Source of the DNA: Thermoflavimicrobium dichotomicum
GTDB taxonomy: Bacteria; Bacillota; Bacilli; Thermoactinomycetales; Thermoactinomycetaceae
Length of the DNA stretch: 64,000 nt
Direction of reading: 5' to 3'
Assembly (NCBI RefSeq): GCF_900114055.1
Contig: NZ_FORR01000003.1
Location: forward strand, 186,001 to 250,000
The stretch's first letter is position 1, and each line of letters begins with the position of its first letter. The notes beneath the pieces are model-generated. The model ran no database searches. It was not told the DNA's origin and saw only the letters and a list, made by a program, of their open reading frames with translations. The translations under genes were made by a program, and so were the position numbers. Shown one piece after another: positions 1 through 10,500 of the stretch.

Positions 1-1
1 C

Positions 2-565
2 CATAAAGCATCAACCGACACCATAGACAATGAACGAAAGACATTGATTCGCTATGCAGGTTCACCAGAATCACTTAGCTGGAAAGAGCTGGGTGTTCGC
101 ACTGTTACGTGGGGGAAATTGGATGATCAGGGGATTCAGATTGAAGAAATTCCTGTTCAAACCAGTCGTTATGAACTGATTTCTGTTGATATTAGCGAAT
201 GTAGAAGCAAAGAGGATGTACATCAACTGCTTTTGGCTTATTTAGCGGGACTGGATCCATCAAGCAGTTATCTGACATGTTTGCTAACGGGGCAAATGAG
301 TGAAGAAATAAGGAGAGAGAAGGATTTATACTTGTGGCTCTCCCATCATATAAAACAGAATGGTTTTATTGAGGTCTACTTTGAAGATGAAACAAAACCT
401 GAGCTTGATCTATCGTATTATCGAAAGCAAATGGGGATCATCGGAACCTTCATCAGGCGGATGGAAGTTCAAATCGAACAGGCTGATCCTGATTTTCAGC
501 CGTTTTTACGCCGGGCGATGTTTGAAACAGTGGAACTTCTCCTCAGAAAGAAGGTGGAGAGATGA
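2..565 (+). CDS. yhaO: SbcD-like DNA repair exonuclease YhaO, C-terminal part (partial)
   Basis: The reading frame is open from base 2, so the gene is cut by the window edge and the true start lies upstream. The visible part begins just before a YAGSPESLSW stretch, typical of the end of the calcineurin-like phosphoesterase core in SbcD/Mre11-type nucleases, and continues into the C-terminal capping region. The metal-binding phosphoesterase motifs are outside the window. The stop codon overlaps the ATG of the next gene (ATGA), so the two are translationally coupled. The SbcC-like partner that follows supports the YhaO assignment. In this family the nuclease acts on DNA ends together with its ATPase partner. 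Confidence 0.85.
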   Translation, partial: HKASTDTIDNERKTLIRYAGSPESLSWKELGVRTVTWGKLDDQGIQIEEIPVQTSRYELISVDISECRSKEDVHQLLLAYLAGLDPSSSYLTCLLTGQMSEEIRREKDLYLWLSHHIKQNGFIEVYFEDETKPELDLSYYRKQMGIIGTFIRRMEVQIEQADPDFQPFLRRAMFETVELLLRKKVER

Positions 566-3249
566 AAATTGAACGAGTGAAGTTTCACGGTTTTGGCAAG
601 TGGATGGATCAATCATTCTCGTTTACAGATGGTTTGAATTTAATTGAAGCGAATAATGAAGCAGGGAAAAGTACACTCTTGCAAGGAATTTTGGCATTAT
701 TATATGGAGAGAAAAAAGAGGGTCTAAAAACAAAAAGGGCTGCTGATTGGTATAACCAATATATCCCATGGCAGGCCGTACATCGTTATGGTGGCGAAAT
801 TGATTATACGATAGGAGCAGAAAAATATCGATTATATAGAAACTTGCTTATTGATAAAGATGTGGAGCAATTAATCCATTTAACACGAAATGAAGACTGG
901 ACAAATCGTTTCCCCATGGACAGGAAAAAGGATCGGCTTATTTTGGAGAGGCAACTCGGGCTGTCTAGTGATCAATTCAGGCATATCGTTTTTTTTACAA
1001 CTTATTCACTGATCCCGGACAATCATAGAAAAGAGCTGGCTGAACAAAAGTTATTTGATAAATTGCGTTCCATAATCAGAGATGGTGAAGAATGGGATAT
1101 TCGATCTGTCAAACAGGAGCTGGAAGCAAAAAGCAAAAAAGAATCACGTCATTCAACAATGAAATGGAAAGAGCTTCAGGAGCTGGAGAAGGAATGTCGA
1201 AAGTTAGAAGAGGCGTATCAACAACAAAAGGAAAATGAAGCGAAATGGGTTGAGTTATCTGAAGAATATCAAACGCTTATACAAAAAGAAAAAGAAACAG
1301 AAGCAAAGATTGAAGAATTGTTGGCGAATATAAACAGACAAAAGACGCAAATGGAAATCGAAAAGTTTATGATTCAGGAAAATGCCTTAAAAGAAAAAAT
1401 GTCTCATGTTAAACGATTGATGGAGAAAAAGAAGCATCTGCAGCAAAAAAGAGAAGAAATTCAGCCACCTCAATGGATCGGACCAGAAGAAATCAATGAG
1501 ATTCGACAAACTTTAAAAGACAGAAAGGAAAAAGAGCTGTCTTTATTGGAATTGAAGAAAAACATGGAGCAGGTAAAACAGGAACAGAAAAAAGTGGAAA
1601 ATCAGTACGAGAGATTATTGGAAATGGAAGTAAGTGAACCTGAACGGATGCTCTCCAATCTTCATCGGTATCACCAGTGGGAAGAGTTATTAACAAAAGG
1701 TGTGAAAAAAGAAGAAGAAGCAGAACTGGAATGGATCGAAAAAGATTTGTCTTTAATCAGGCGATTACAGGAAGAAGAAGCAGGTATTCGTGAAAAATTG
1801 GATCAGGCAGTACAACCGAAAAAAGGGCTCCGTTTATGGTGGTGGCTAACAGCTGGAAGTGGGGTAGCCACTATTGTTCTTTATATTCTCTTTCCTTGGG
1901 TATGGATCATACCCGGATTCATGACACTCTTTTGTTTTTATCCGATGTGGCGTGAGAAAATCAAAGAGGATGCGGAAAAGAAGTATATTCATTCTCTACA
2001 AAAGAAATTGAAAGAAAATCAAGCAGAGCAAAAGCGATTGCTATATGCTTGGCAAGGTGAACATGTACTGGACTTGATGCGTAAACGTGATGAATTAAAA
2101 GAAAGGATCCGATCCCATAAATCGTTACAGGAAAAAGAGGAGGAAATGGAAAAGATTAGACAGGAAGTGAGAAGCTGGCTTAGTCGTTATGTTGAAATCG
2201 TTCCACCTTTTTCAACACAGCAATGGGAAGACCTGATTATACAATTGAAACAGCAAAGAGAGGAAGTCGGCAATCGTCTTTATGATTTTAAATCGACTTA
2301 TTCTCTTTTACAAAAGCAATATGAAAAAGAAGAAAGGGATTGGCAGGAAATTGAACGAACTTTAACTTACTATCACAACCATTATCAGGTTGAAGATTTG
2401 CAGATCATCGAGCATTGGTATGAGCAAAGTGAACAAGTTCGTCAATTGGATTTACAAATGGATGAGTTGGAAGAACAATTACATCTTCTAGCTCCTGATC
2501 TGTCCCGATGGGAAGAAGAATATGAGCAAATTCGACAGCAACGGCTTCATTTGCAACAAGAGGGGATTGAATCCAATATCAAGGATTTGGAGAGTCAGTT
2601 AGTGGCCTTGCATAATGAAAGAAAACAAATCGTTTCCTTGCGTCAAAAAAAGGAAACGGAAAAAGCGAATGTAGAAGGACAAATCCAGATTCTCAAACAA
2701 AAAACCAAAGAACTCCCAATGAAGAAAGCCGAATGGGAAATGCTTAAAAAACAGATGGATGAACGAATACGAGAAAGGAAAGCATTTGAAGTGGCTTTAC
2801 AAGCTTTAAATGAATCCGTTGAAGATGGACAGGAATATCTTGCTCCACGATTATTGCCCTATGCTGCGAAATGGTTGAGTTATATGACAGATGGAAGGTA
2901 TGAAAATCTATTGTTACATCAACAGGACAAAATAGAAATAAAAACAGTCATTCCCGAAACAGGAGAATTTCGATCCGTCAATCAATTAAGTACAGGGACG
3001 ATGGATCAAATCTATCTGGCTATGCGGCTTGCGATGATCGAGTTTTATTCCATAGAAACTGGAACACGATTACCCCTTGTTTTGGATGATTGCTTTGTTC
3101 ATTTTGATCAGGAACGGTTACGTAGGGCTCTCCAGATTTTAGGGCGAATCGCTAAACATCATCAGGTCATTTTATGTACATGTCAATCGAGAGAACGAAA
3201 GTTAATGGATGAAGAGAAAATAGAATACCATTTCATTTCTTTGAATTAA
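562..3249 (+). CDS. yhaN: SbcC/Rad50-like ATPase YhaN
   Basis: This 895-residue protein has the SMC/Rad50 layout. A Walker A motif (NEAGKSTL, about residues 32-39) lies near the N-terminus, followed by long charged coiled coils. A signature stretch (LSTGTMDQ) and a Walker B (LVLDD) lie near the C-terminus. Unlike Rad50, the centre carries a strongly hydrophobic, tryptophan-rich pair of membrane segments (about residues 424-462), as known for the YhaN type. It overlaps the preceding nuclease gene by four bases and is likely its ATPase partner in DNA-end processing. Membrane attachment is inferred from hydrophobicity only. Confidence 0.9.
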   Translation: MKIERVKFHGFGKWMDQSFSFTDGLNLIEANNEAGKSTLLQGILALLYGEKKEGLKTKRAADWYNQYIPWQAVHRYGGEIDYTIGAEKYRLYRNLLIDKDVEQLIHLTRNEDWTNRFPMDRKKDRLILERQLGLSSDQFRHIVFFTTYSLIPDNHRKELAEQKLFDKLRSIIRDGEEWDIRSVKQELEAKSKKESRHSTMKWKELQELEKECRKLEEAYQQQKENEAKWVELSEEYQTLIQKEKETEAKIEELLANINRQKTQMEIEKFMIQENALKEKMSHVKRLMEKKKHLQQKREEIQPPQWIGPEEINEIRQTLKDRKEKELSLLELKKNMEQVKQEQKKVENQYERLLEMEVSEPERMLSNLHRYHQWEELLTKGVKKEEEAELEWIEKDLSLIRRLQEEEAGIREKLDQAVQPKKGLRLWWWLTAGSGVATIVLYILFPWVWIIPGFMTLFCFYPMWREKIKEDAEKKYIHSLQKKLKENQAEQKRLLYAWQGEHVLDLMRKRDELKERIRSHKSLQEKEEEMEKIRQEVRSWLSRYVEIVPPFSTQQWEDLIIQLKQQREEVGNRLYDFKSTYSLLQKQYEKEERDWQEIERTLTYYHNHYQVEDLQIIEHWYEQSEQVRQLDLQMDELEEQLHLLAPDLSRWEEEYEQIRQQRLHLQQEGIESNIKDLESQLVALHNERKQIVSLRQKKETEKANVEGQIQILKQKTKELPMKKAEWEMLKKQMDERIRERKAFEVALQALNESVEDGQEYLAPRLLPYAAKWLSYMTDGRYENLLLHQQDKIEIKTVIPETGEFRSVNQLSTGTMDQIYLAMRLAMIEFYSIETGTRLPLVLDDCFVHFDQERLRRALQILGRIAKHHQVILCTCQSRERKLMDEEKIEYHFISLN

Positions 3250-3250
3250 C

Positions 3251-3284
3251 AAAAAACCCAGCAAACCGAATGGAGGTTGCTGGG
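3251..3284 (-). terminator. Rho-independent terminator of the globin gene
   Basis: A CCCAGCAA/TTGCTGGG hairpin is preceded on the plus strand by six A, which read as a U-tract in the minus-strand transcript. It sits just after the globin stop codon and may also stop yhaN transcripts from the other side. Confidence 0.75.
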
Positions 3285-3659
3285 CTACTTGTTAATAATA
3301 TGAGGTTTAAAGGAACGGATCAGCGCATCCATTTTAGCAATGTCTTGAAGCGGAATACCATGTTTTCGAAGGACACTGCGAAGATGAGCAAGAAAGACAT
3401 CATACTCTTCTGAAGATATATTCAATCCTTTATGAGCGTTCCGCAGAGTTTCACCACCTGTGTATTTGATCGGGCCACCAAACAATTCCGCAAAAAATTT
3501 GAACTTATTTTTTTGTAGTCGCTCAATATCTACACCAACAAAATGATAGCTAACACGGTCATCAGATAGGAGTTCATTCAAAAAATCACTGATCACTGCT
3601 TCTACAGCGGCTCTTCCGCCTAACTTTTCATATAACGATTTTAATGTAGCTTGATACAT
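3285..3659 (-). CDS. glbN: Group I truncated hemoglobin
   Basis: This 124-residue protein has the length and pattern of a 2-on-2 truncated hemoglobin of group I. It starts with YEKLGG, has a GGP..YTGG segment in the E-F region, and has NAHKGL around His76, which would be the proximal heme ligand. Such proteins bind O2 or NO in the cytoplasm, often for NO detoxification. An AGGA-type ribosome site precedes the ATG. The gene is convergent with yhaN and looks monocistronic, with its own terminator. The upstream region is very AT-rich; I see no certain regulator site. The exact physiological ligand is unknown. Confidence 0.9.
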   Translation of the reverse strand: MYQATLKSLYEKLGGRAAVEAVISDFLNELLSDDRVSYHFVGVDIERLQKNKFKFFAELFGGPIKYTGGETLRNAHKGLNISSEEYDVFLAHLRSVLRKHGIPLQDIAKMDALIRSFKPHIINK

Positions 3660-4120
3660 ATAATTCCTCCGAAGAGTAAAAAAATAATCGTATAATTAAT
3701 CGAATTGTGTATAAATGCGAGTAATGGATGTAAATTATATTACAAAATTGTATAATATTTCTATGGTGAGTTCAATGTTTTTTTGGATTCTGCAAATTTG
3801 CGTAACAAATTCTTTAGATTATTGTAAAAAAGTCCTGGGTCTGTTGGTAAACCAGGTTTTCCTTTTTAATAAGGAAAAACGGATATAACGAAGACTTTTG
3901 TAAACAAACTGAGTCCCATTACAAATGGGACTCATCAGAATGATAAAAACCTTGTGCGAAAATGGAATGTCAGATCATCCATCATAAAGGAGATTAAAAA
4001 GCGTCAACTTCACGAAAAGTGGAAATGGGCTATTCTCTTTATCGGGGTGTTGACTCTTTTCCAGTTGAAGGCTTTTTTTCGTAATGATGGAGCGGGAGTG
4101 AGATGGAAAAAGGAGATCTT
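3660..4120. other. AT-rich intergenic stretch with two hairpins
   Basis: No gene is supported here. It holds the globin promoter side and an imperfect hairpin with a T-rich tail (3834-3867). It also has a perfect 10-bp hairpin with a 3-base loop (3911-3933, GAGTCCCATT arm) that lacks a T-tract. A short open frame at 3954-4160 lacks a ribosome site and is not called. Confidence 0.5.
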
Positions 4121-4276
4121 TTATCTTTCCTGTTCTTCTTTTACTTCGGCTCCTGATTGAGTATAAGCTTCCTGAATTGCCTGAATGACACTGAGGGTAG
4201 CGTCATCACCGTCGAATTCTCTGGCAAATTCGGCGTCATTCTGTTTTTTGAATGGTTTCTTGTTATTGCGTTCCAT
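4121..4276 (-). CDS. Small acidic protein of 51 residues, unknown
   Basis: A short frame starts with MERNNKKPFKKQNDAEF and ends in a lysine/glutamate-rich tail. It has an excellent ribosome binding site (GGAGGTGA, read on the minus strand at 4281-4289) at ideal spacing, which is the main reason to call it. The product is hydrophilic, has no cysteine, and is predicted helical. A loose likeness of NDAEFAREF to the repeat unit of gamma-type small acid-soluble spore proteins is noted but is too weak for an assignment. It is divergent from addB. I do not recognise the family. Confidence 0.55.
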   Translation of the reverse strand: MERNNKKPFKKQNDAEFAREFDGDDATLSVIQAIQEAYTQSGAEVKEEQER

Positions 4277-4366
4277 GATCTCACCTCCAAGAGCTAGTTA
4301 TAAATTGTCACCAATAAACGAAATGATACCTGTTTCTTTTTTCCAAGAAAAAGAGAGGTGTAACGG

Positions 4367-7300
4367 ATGGCTGGTTGGATCTATTTGCATCCTGTATCCC
4401 AGGCAACATTGGGGATGGCGTGGAATTCTTCTATTAAAAAACCGGACAAAACCGTGTATTATATCGTGCCAAGCCATGAGCAGGCTCGTTTTTTACGCCA
4501 AAAACATCATGGTCATGGAGTTGAATGGATGACATTTGATCAGTTGGCAAAAAAATTGGTCATCCATGAACTAAAGATCTTATCGCCAATGGAGCAACAT
4601 TGGCTGGTTCGGCAAATCCTTTGGGAATGGAGTGAACAGGAGCGAATCCCTTATTTTTTAAAGCACCATGTAAATGACAACTGGATTGATCTAATCGTTC
4701 ATTGGATTAATGAAATGAAACGGGCTAATATTTTACCCCAACGCCTTCAAACCTTGTGGAAAGAGAAAGATGAAAAATATAAAGAGTTGGCGTTGCTTTA
4801 CAAAGAGTATCAGAACCGTCTGGAACAGTATCAGTTATGTGATCAGGCGGAAATGTACATACAATTGATGAAGCAGTTAAGTGACCCCAAACAGCAACAA
4901 TACCTTAAGCTACCAGATCAGATTGTGTTGGAACAATTTTACCATTTATATCCTTTGCAGGAACAGTTACTGATCCAGTTGATTACTTGTGGGATTGAAG
5001 TTGAATTGCACTTGATTTGGGATATGCACCGTTCCCATTTATTTCAGGAGACCAATGAGATGATCGAACGATTGTTGCAACGCGGTTTTCAGCAGCGGTT
5101 TGATTATTTGGATCAAAAAAATTCACAGCCCAAATCTGCTCCTCTACTCCATTTGGCTCAGCACGTCTTTACAGAAGTGCCATTAAAACGATCAGCGGAT
5201 CATGCTGTTCATGTTCTGAGTGCACCAGGAATTGAAGCAGAAGTGGAACAAGTTGTGAGTCAGCTAAAAAAGGTTTTATGTCAGTATCAAATTCCCTGTG
5301 CAGAAGTTGCGATTATCTCATCCAATCTGGAGAAATACCAGGATTTGCTTTATTCCTATTTGGAACAGGCTGGTATCCCGGTAGGGAGACCTTGGGAGCA
5401 AAAATTGGTTGATCACCTGTTATTTCAAACCCTACTCGCTGTGTTTTATGTACAGATGGGACGGAATGAATGGTGGTCTGTTCTGTTAGAGAGCCCATAC
5501 CTGCCATTTAGGCAAATGATTCCTCATTTAGATCCATTGCCGATTGATCTGGATGAGTGGGAGCAACGGTTGATCCGTTATGGTGAACAAAGTGAAGGCG
5601 AGGAAACGGCTCAAGCAGTGTTGGAATGTCTGGCGTGGATGAAGACCATTCCTGAGCAGGCTACATGGTCAGAGTGGATCAAGTGGTTATCAAAATGGGT
5701 AATCCAGTTGAAACCGGTTGAACTTTGGCGCGAAATGGCAAAATGTCCTGATCGTCTCCGGGAATTAGCAGAGGAAATGCAAGCATGGCATGGACTCGAA
5801 CAGTTGATCGAAAATGCTGAAACATTGATTCGGGGAGATTTTGCTTTTCGCTCCGTCACTCGAAGGCAATGGGTTGCACTCCTTGAACAAGCTGCTTCTC
5901 AGTGGATGATTCAAAAAAGGCCCGCTCAAAAAGGAGGGATTCAATTATTTGAGGCCAATTTGGTACAAGGTCATTCGTTTCGAGTTGCATTCCTATTGGG
6001 ATGTGTAGAAGGAGAATGGCCACGACCTTTTCGAGATAATTGGTTATTACCTGACCATGTTCGGTGGGAGTTGCGCCAGGAAGGAGTCTATCTTTCACGG
6101 TCACAAGAATTACGTCAACGTCAGTTATATTCCTTTTTTATGAGTATGATTTCGGCTACAGAACTATTGTTTTTTTCTTATCCCCACATGGATGAGAAGG
6201 GAAAAAAGCAATTGCCTTCCCCTTATCTGGAAGAATGTTTAGCTGTATTTGATGAAAAATCGGTGATCAAACTTAAGCAAGAGCTCTCTGATTATCATGG
6301 TTCTTCTTCCTTCTTAACAAGTTTTTCGGATAAAAAGAGAAAAGGATTTGCAGTCAGTTGTTTAGCTACAGAACATGAAGGCAGTGATCTGAAAAAAACG
6401 GATATCCAAAAAGCGATCAGGATCCTGGATGAGTGGAAACAGCGAGAGCCGGGTAAATGGCAGTGGTTATGGGATCGGATCAAAGTGGAACGTTTACGAT
6501 ATTCGATGGAGTCTACTCCATTTCACGGCAAAATATTGGATCAAAGTTTACTGCAAAAAATGGCTGAATGGATCAACACACGCGTGTGGCATGTATATGA
6601 GATCCAACATTTGATGAGTTGTCCATTTCGTTTTATGGCTGATTACTTATGGAAAGTGGATGTCCTGGAAAAAGAGCCAGTGGGCATCAACTCACGTCAA
6701 ATAGAGCAACTCGTACGGGCTCTCTTAATCCGAATAGGACCAATGGGAAATGGATCGGATGAAAAGTTGGAGCAGATGCTTCAAGAAAGCCTTTCTTCCT
6801 TTCTATTTGACAAATGGGATTCTTTTTATATCGAATGGGGACTTGGCAAAATTCGCATGGAGTTACACCGTTTTCTGCGGTCGGAAAACGTTTTACGCAA
6901 AGAAAGCTCTTATGATCTGGAGCCACGACATCTGGCTTTATCTTTTGGATATCCCATTGATCGTGAACAATTAAAACAGGGGCAGGTGGATCCCGCTTCT
7001 TTAACTACCCCTGTTTCATTAAAGTTGACAACAGGCCGTATCCTGAAATTGCGTGGAAAAATCGACCGGGTGGATCAAGACAAGGACGGAGATTATATCA
7101 TCTATCATTATAAGTTAGGAACTCCACCGAGTATTGAAGCAATCCGTTCAGGACAAGATTTACATTTGATTCTTTCGCTGTGGGGCCTTCAACAGGGATT
7201 TGGTTTTGACCCGGAAAAAGTTTTAGGAGTTGCCTATTATACCCGTGGAAAACGAGGAGCAAAGAACCAGCGGAATAGTGGGCTATGGAAAAAGAATGGA

Positions 7301-7522
7301 AAGAAAAAAGCAAGACTGTCACCACAGGCCAAGGCGTTTGAAGAAGCAGAATGGCAAGATATCTTAATAAAAATAGGTGAGATGATTGATGAGAAAATCG
7401 GGCAAATCGAGCGAGGAGACTGCTTGGTCAAACCGACTTGGTCCTGTCCTGATTATTGTCCAAAGCGAACGGTTTGCCGGATTCGTGCTTATCAACAACA
7501 TCGAGCAGGTGAAGTGAATTGA
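4367..7522 (+). CDS. addB: AddB-like helicase-nuclease subunit, apparently degenerate
   Basis: This 1051-residue protein precedes and overlaps addA, and aligns with AddB by its VPSHEQARFL segment near the N-terminus and its C-terminal PD-(D/E)XK nuclease fold. AddAB resects double-strand breaks for RecA loading. Two usual features are missing. There is no Walker A motif at the N-terminus, where AddB normally has GxxGSGKT. The nuclease motif reads GKIDRVD (897-903) then YHYK (913-916), with His914 where the catalytic Asp of DYK is expected. Iron-sulfur-type cysteines remain at 752, 1027, 1031 and 1037, but the 1027-1031 spacing is one residue longer than I recall for B. subtilis. The start has an AGAGGTG ribosome site. 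Confidence 0.85.
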   Translation: MAGWIYLHPVSQATLGMAWNSSIKKPDKTVYYIVPSHEQARFLRQKHHGHGVEWMTFDQLAKKLVIHELKILSPMEQHWLVRQILWEWSEQERIPYFLKHHVNDNWIDLIVHWINEMKRANILPQRLQTLWKEKDEKYKELALLYKEYQNRLEQYQLCDQAEMYIQLMKQLSDPKQQQYLKLPDQIVLEQFYHLYPLQEQLLIQLITCGIEVELHLIWDMHRSHLFQETNEMIERLLQRGFQQRFDYLDQKNSQPKSAPLLHLAQHVFTEVPLKRSADHAVHVLSAPGIEAEVEQVVSQLKKVLCQYQIPCAEVAIISSNLEKYQDLLYSYLEQAGIPVGRPWEQKLVDHLLFQTLLAVFYVQMGRNEWWSVLLESPYLPFRQMIPHLDPLPIDLDEWEQRLIRYGEQSEGEETAQAVLECLAWMKTIPEQATWSEWIKWLSKWVIQLKPVELWREMAKCPDRLRELAEEMQAWHGLEQLIENAETLIRGDFAFRSVTRRQWVALLEQAASQWMIQKRPAQKGGIQLFEANLVQGHSFRVAFLLGCVEGEWPRPFRDNWLLPDHVRWELRQEGVYLSRSQELRQRQLYSFFMSMISATELLFFSYPHMDEKGKKQLPSPYLEECLAVFDEKSVIKLKQELSDYHGSSSFLTSFSDKKRKGFAVSCLATEHEGSDLKKTDIQKAIRILDEWKQREPGKWQWLWDRIKVERLRYSMESTPFHGKILDQSLLQKMAEWINTRVWHVYEIQHLMSCPFRFMADYLWKVDVLEKEPVGINSRQIEQLVRALLIRIGPMGNGSDEKLEQMLQESLSSFLFDKWDSFYIEWGLGKIRMELHRFLRSENVLRKESSYDLEPRHLALSFGYPIDREQLKQGQVDPASLTTPVSLKLTTGRILKLRGKIDRVDQDKDGDYIIYHYKLGTPPSIEAIRSGQDLHLILSLWGLQQGFGFDPEKVLGVAYYTRGKRGAKNQRNSGLWKKNGKKKARLSPQAKAFEEAEWQDILIKIGEMIDEKIGQIERGDCLVKPTWSCPDYCPKRTVCRIRAYQQHRAGEVN

Positions 7523-10500
7523 GTAGTTTGACACCAAAACAAAAAGAAGCGGCTGTGGATTTCCTTACCAGCAATTGTGTTGTGACAGCAGGTGCCGGTT
7601 CAGGTAAGACACGTGTATTATCACAACGTTATGTGAATCTGTTAGCTTATCACCGTGACCAGCCCAATATTTTAGAGCAAATCGTCGCAATTACTTTTAC
7701 AGAAAAAGCAGCAACTGAAATGAAAGAGCGAATTCGACAAGAAATCAAGCTCCATCTGGAGCATGCGCTCCAAAGCCAATCGGGTGAAGAAAAAAGATGG
7801 CGGCAATTGTTAATGGAATGGGATTGTGTACGAATTTCTACCTTTCACTCTTTTTGTCAGCAATTGATCCAGGACCATCCACTGGAAGCAGGTGTGGATC
7901 CGCTATTTTCTGTACTGGATGAATGGGAAGCTCGTTTGTTGCTGAAAGAAGCGATTCATGAATCTTATCCTGTTTTTTGGAAGAGGTATTCACAAAATCA
8001 GGCGGCTGTATCGTGGATGGTAGGGCAACGTTTAGAGGCGATCGAACATGCTTTGATCTATGTACTCGGACAGATGCATTCTCTTGGATGGACGACGGAT
8101 GATGTGTATGAAGTAACAAAAAAACGGTTGGATCAGTATAAAGCAGATTTGGAGAAACGTTGGCAGACGGATTTTCCTGTGTGGGAAGTTGAACTGGTAA
8201 AGCGGGCGGAAAAGATTATGGAAGCAAAGCCCACCAAGACGATGCTCAATTTTACAGAGACTTGGCCGCTTTGGTATCCAGAGTGGAAACCAAGTGAGAG
8301 TTTGGAAGAAAAGGCTCGATTGATCGCTGTTTTACGGGAATGTTTAAAGGGGAACTGGGGAAAAAACAGGCAACTTCGAGAAGAGATGCTGGAGGTTTGT
8401 CAAGAGATCGAGGAATTGCTTCGTGAATCACGTTATATCGAAGAGGAGCAACAACTTTCCTTGGCGCTATGTGAATGGATCAGGCAAGTGAACCATCGTT
8501 ATCAGCAGAAAAAAGAGGAGAGAAATGCACTGGATTTTGATGATTTGCAGTGGAAAGCTTGTGTATTGTTGGAAAGACATCCAGAACTCCGGTATCAGTT
8601 GCAACAAAAAATTCGTCATGTGCTTGTCGATGAATATCAAGACACGAATCATGTTCAGAAAAAATTGCTGGATTTGTTGGTAAAAGATGAGCACGGAAAT
8701 ATTCCTCCAGGCAAATTGTTTGTTGTGGGTGATCCGAAGCAATCCATTTATCGTTTTCGTGGAGCAGATGTTTCACTGTTTTCTAAGACCAAAGAGGAAA
8801 TTAAAAAGAATCAGGGAAAAGAGGTGGTTTTGGACACGAATTTTCGTTCGGATCCGGAGTTAATCGCTTTTTTTAACCATGTGTTTGTCAAACTGATGAA
8901 TCAGGATGAAACGAGTCCGAATCACTATGAAGAAGTACGGGCGAGAGAGGAACAAAGCCAAGCAGAAGTGGTAGTGGAATGGATTGCGGTGCCAGATGAA
9001 GTTCCGGAGGGATGGAGTGAACGGGAACTGGAAGCGAGGATGATCGCTCAGCATATTTTGCAACTTCGCCAGAATGGAATCAAGGAAAATAAAATAGCGA
9101 TCCTGTTACGGAAAATGACCCATGTAAAAACATATGAACAGGCTTTGGCAAGTTATCAGATTCCATTTCATGTGGTAAAAGGGCGTGGATTTTATGATCG
9201 CCAGGAAGTGCTGGATGTCATACATTTCTTAAAAATCCTTGTCCAACCTGGAAATCGGTTAGCCTGGGTGGGTGTACTCCGTTCACCGTTTTGTGGTGTA
9301 TCGGATGAAACGATCCTTCGAATCGCAATGGAACAAGAATGGAAAGGAGAGATCCAGGACTGGATTAAGCAGGTGGATCTTCTGGAAGAAGAACGAAGAA
9401 AGTTGGAGCATTTGGCCAATCTGCTAAAGCAAGCGGATCATTGGTTGGGGAGGATGAAGGTATCGGATTTGCTGGAACGGCTATTGGATGAAAGTCACTA
9501 TCGGGAAGTATTGTGGGCAACTCCTTTTGGGAAGCAAGCAGTAGCCAACCTTCAAAAATTGGTTCAACAGGCACGCGATTTAAAAGGATTGCCAGCCATT
9601 TCGGTTTCAGCGTATTTGGATTGGATGGAAGAGTGGATGCAAAGTGAACAAGAGGAAACAGAAGCTTTGATTGAATCAGAAGACAGTCAAAGTGTGAAGA
9701 TCATGACCATCCACCAGGCTAAAGGATTGGAGTTTCCAGTCGTATACCTCCCTGGTCTTTCTGATCAAGGTAAACCCAATGACACCATCATCTATGTAGA
9801 TCGAGAGGAAGGGCTTGTCACCCAGTTGAGAGATGAAGAAGGCGAGAAGGTAGTAACAAAACGTTGGCAATGGATGAAAGAAAAAGAAAAAAGATTGGAG
9901 TGGGAAGAAGCGGTTCGATTGTTTTATGTAGCGGTGACTCGGGCCGAAGAACGATTAATCTTTTGTGGCAAGGCAGATCAACTCAAAGAATCAATCGAAA
10001 AAACAGATCAGTGGAGCAAATGGTTAGATGGAATTTTGGGGTATCACCAAGTGAATGTCGAACAAGGTTGTTGGAACTATTCAGAAGGGCGTTTGCCTAT
10101 TCGGGTGCACCATTCATTTTCCGATTGTCCTGATCAGAAAGATCATCAAGCCCGGTCTCCTTTGATTGAGACATATATGGAAGGAAAGTTAACAGCTAAC
10201 TCCAGCTATGATGAGGATTTGTTTCGACCGATTGGATTTAGAGAGCATGATCAGATAGCAATCAGTGTGACGAAGTGGAAACAGTTGATCCAATGTCCAC
10301 GAAAATATTATTATCAGCATGCGATTGGACTTCCAGAATTAACCATCGAAGACCAGGAAAAATCACAAATGCTGGAGACCAAGCGGTTACCAGCTACTTT
10401 AAAAGGGACAATGGTTCATCAATTGTTGGAATGGTTAATGGAACCCTCCAGCCAAATGAGTGATTTATCTTCGTTGCTGCATCGAGCCTGGAGTCAGTTT

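Noticed and set aside
3911-3933. Perfect 10-bp hairpin GAGTCCCATT/AATGGGACTC as a terminator
   Set aside because: No T-tract on either side and no gene ends next to it, so it is only noted as a hairpin.
3954-4160. 68-codon plus-strand frame before addB
   Set aside because: No ribosome site. It overlaps the better supported minus-strand small gene.
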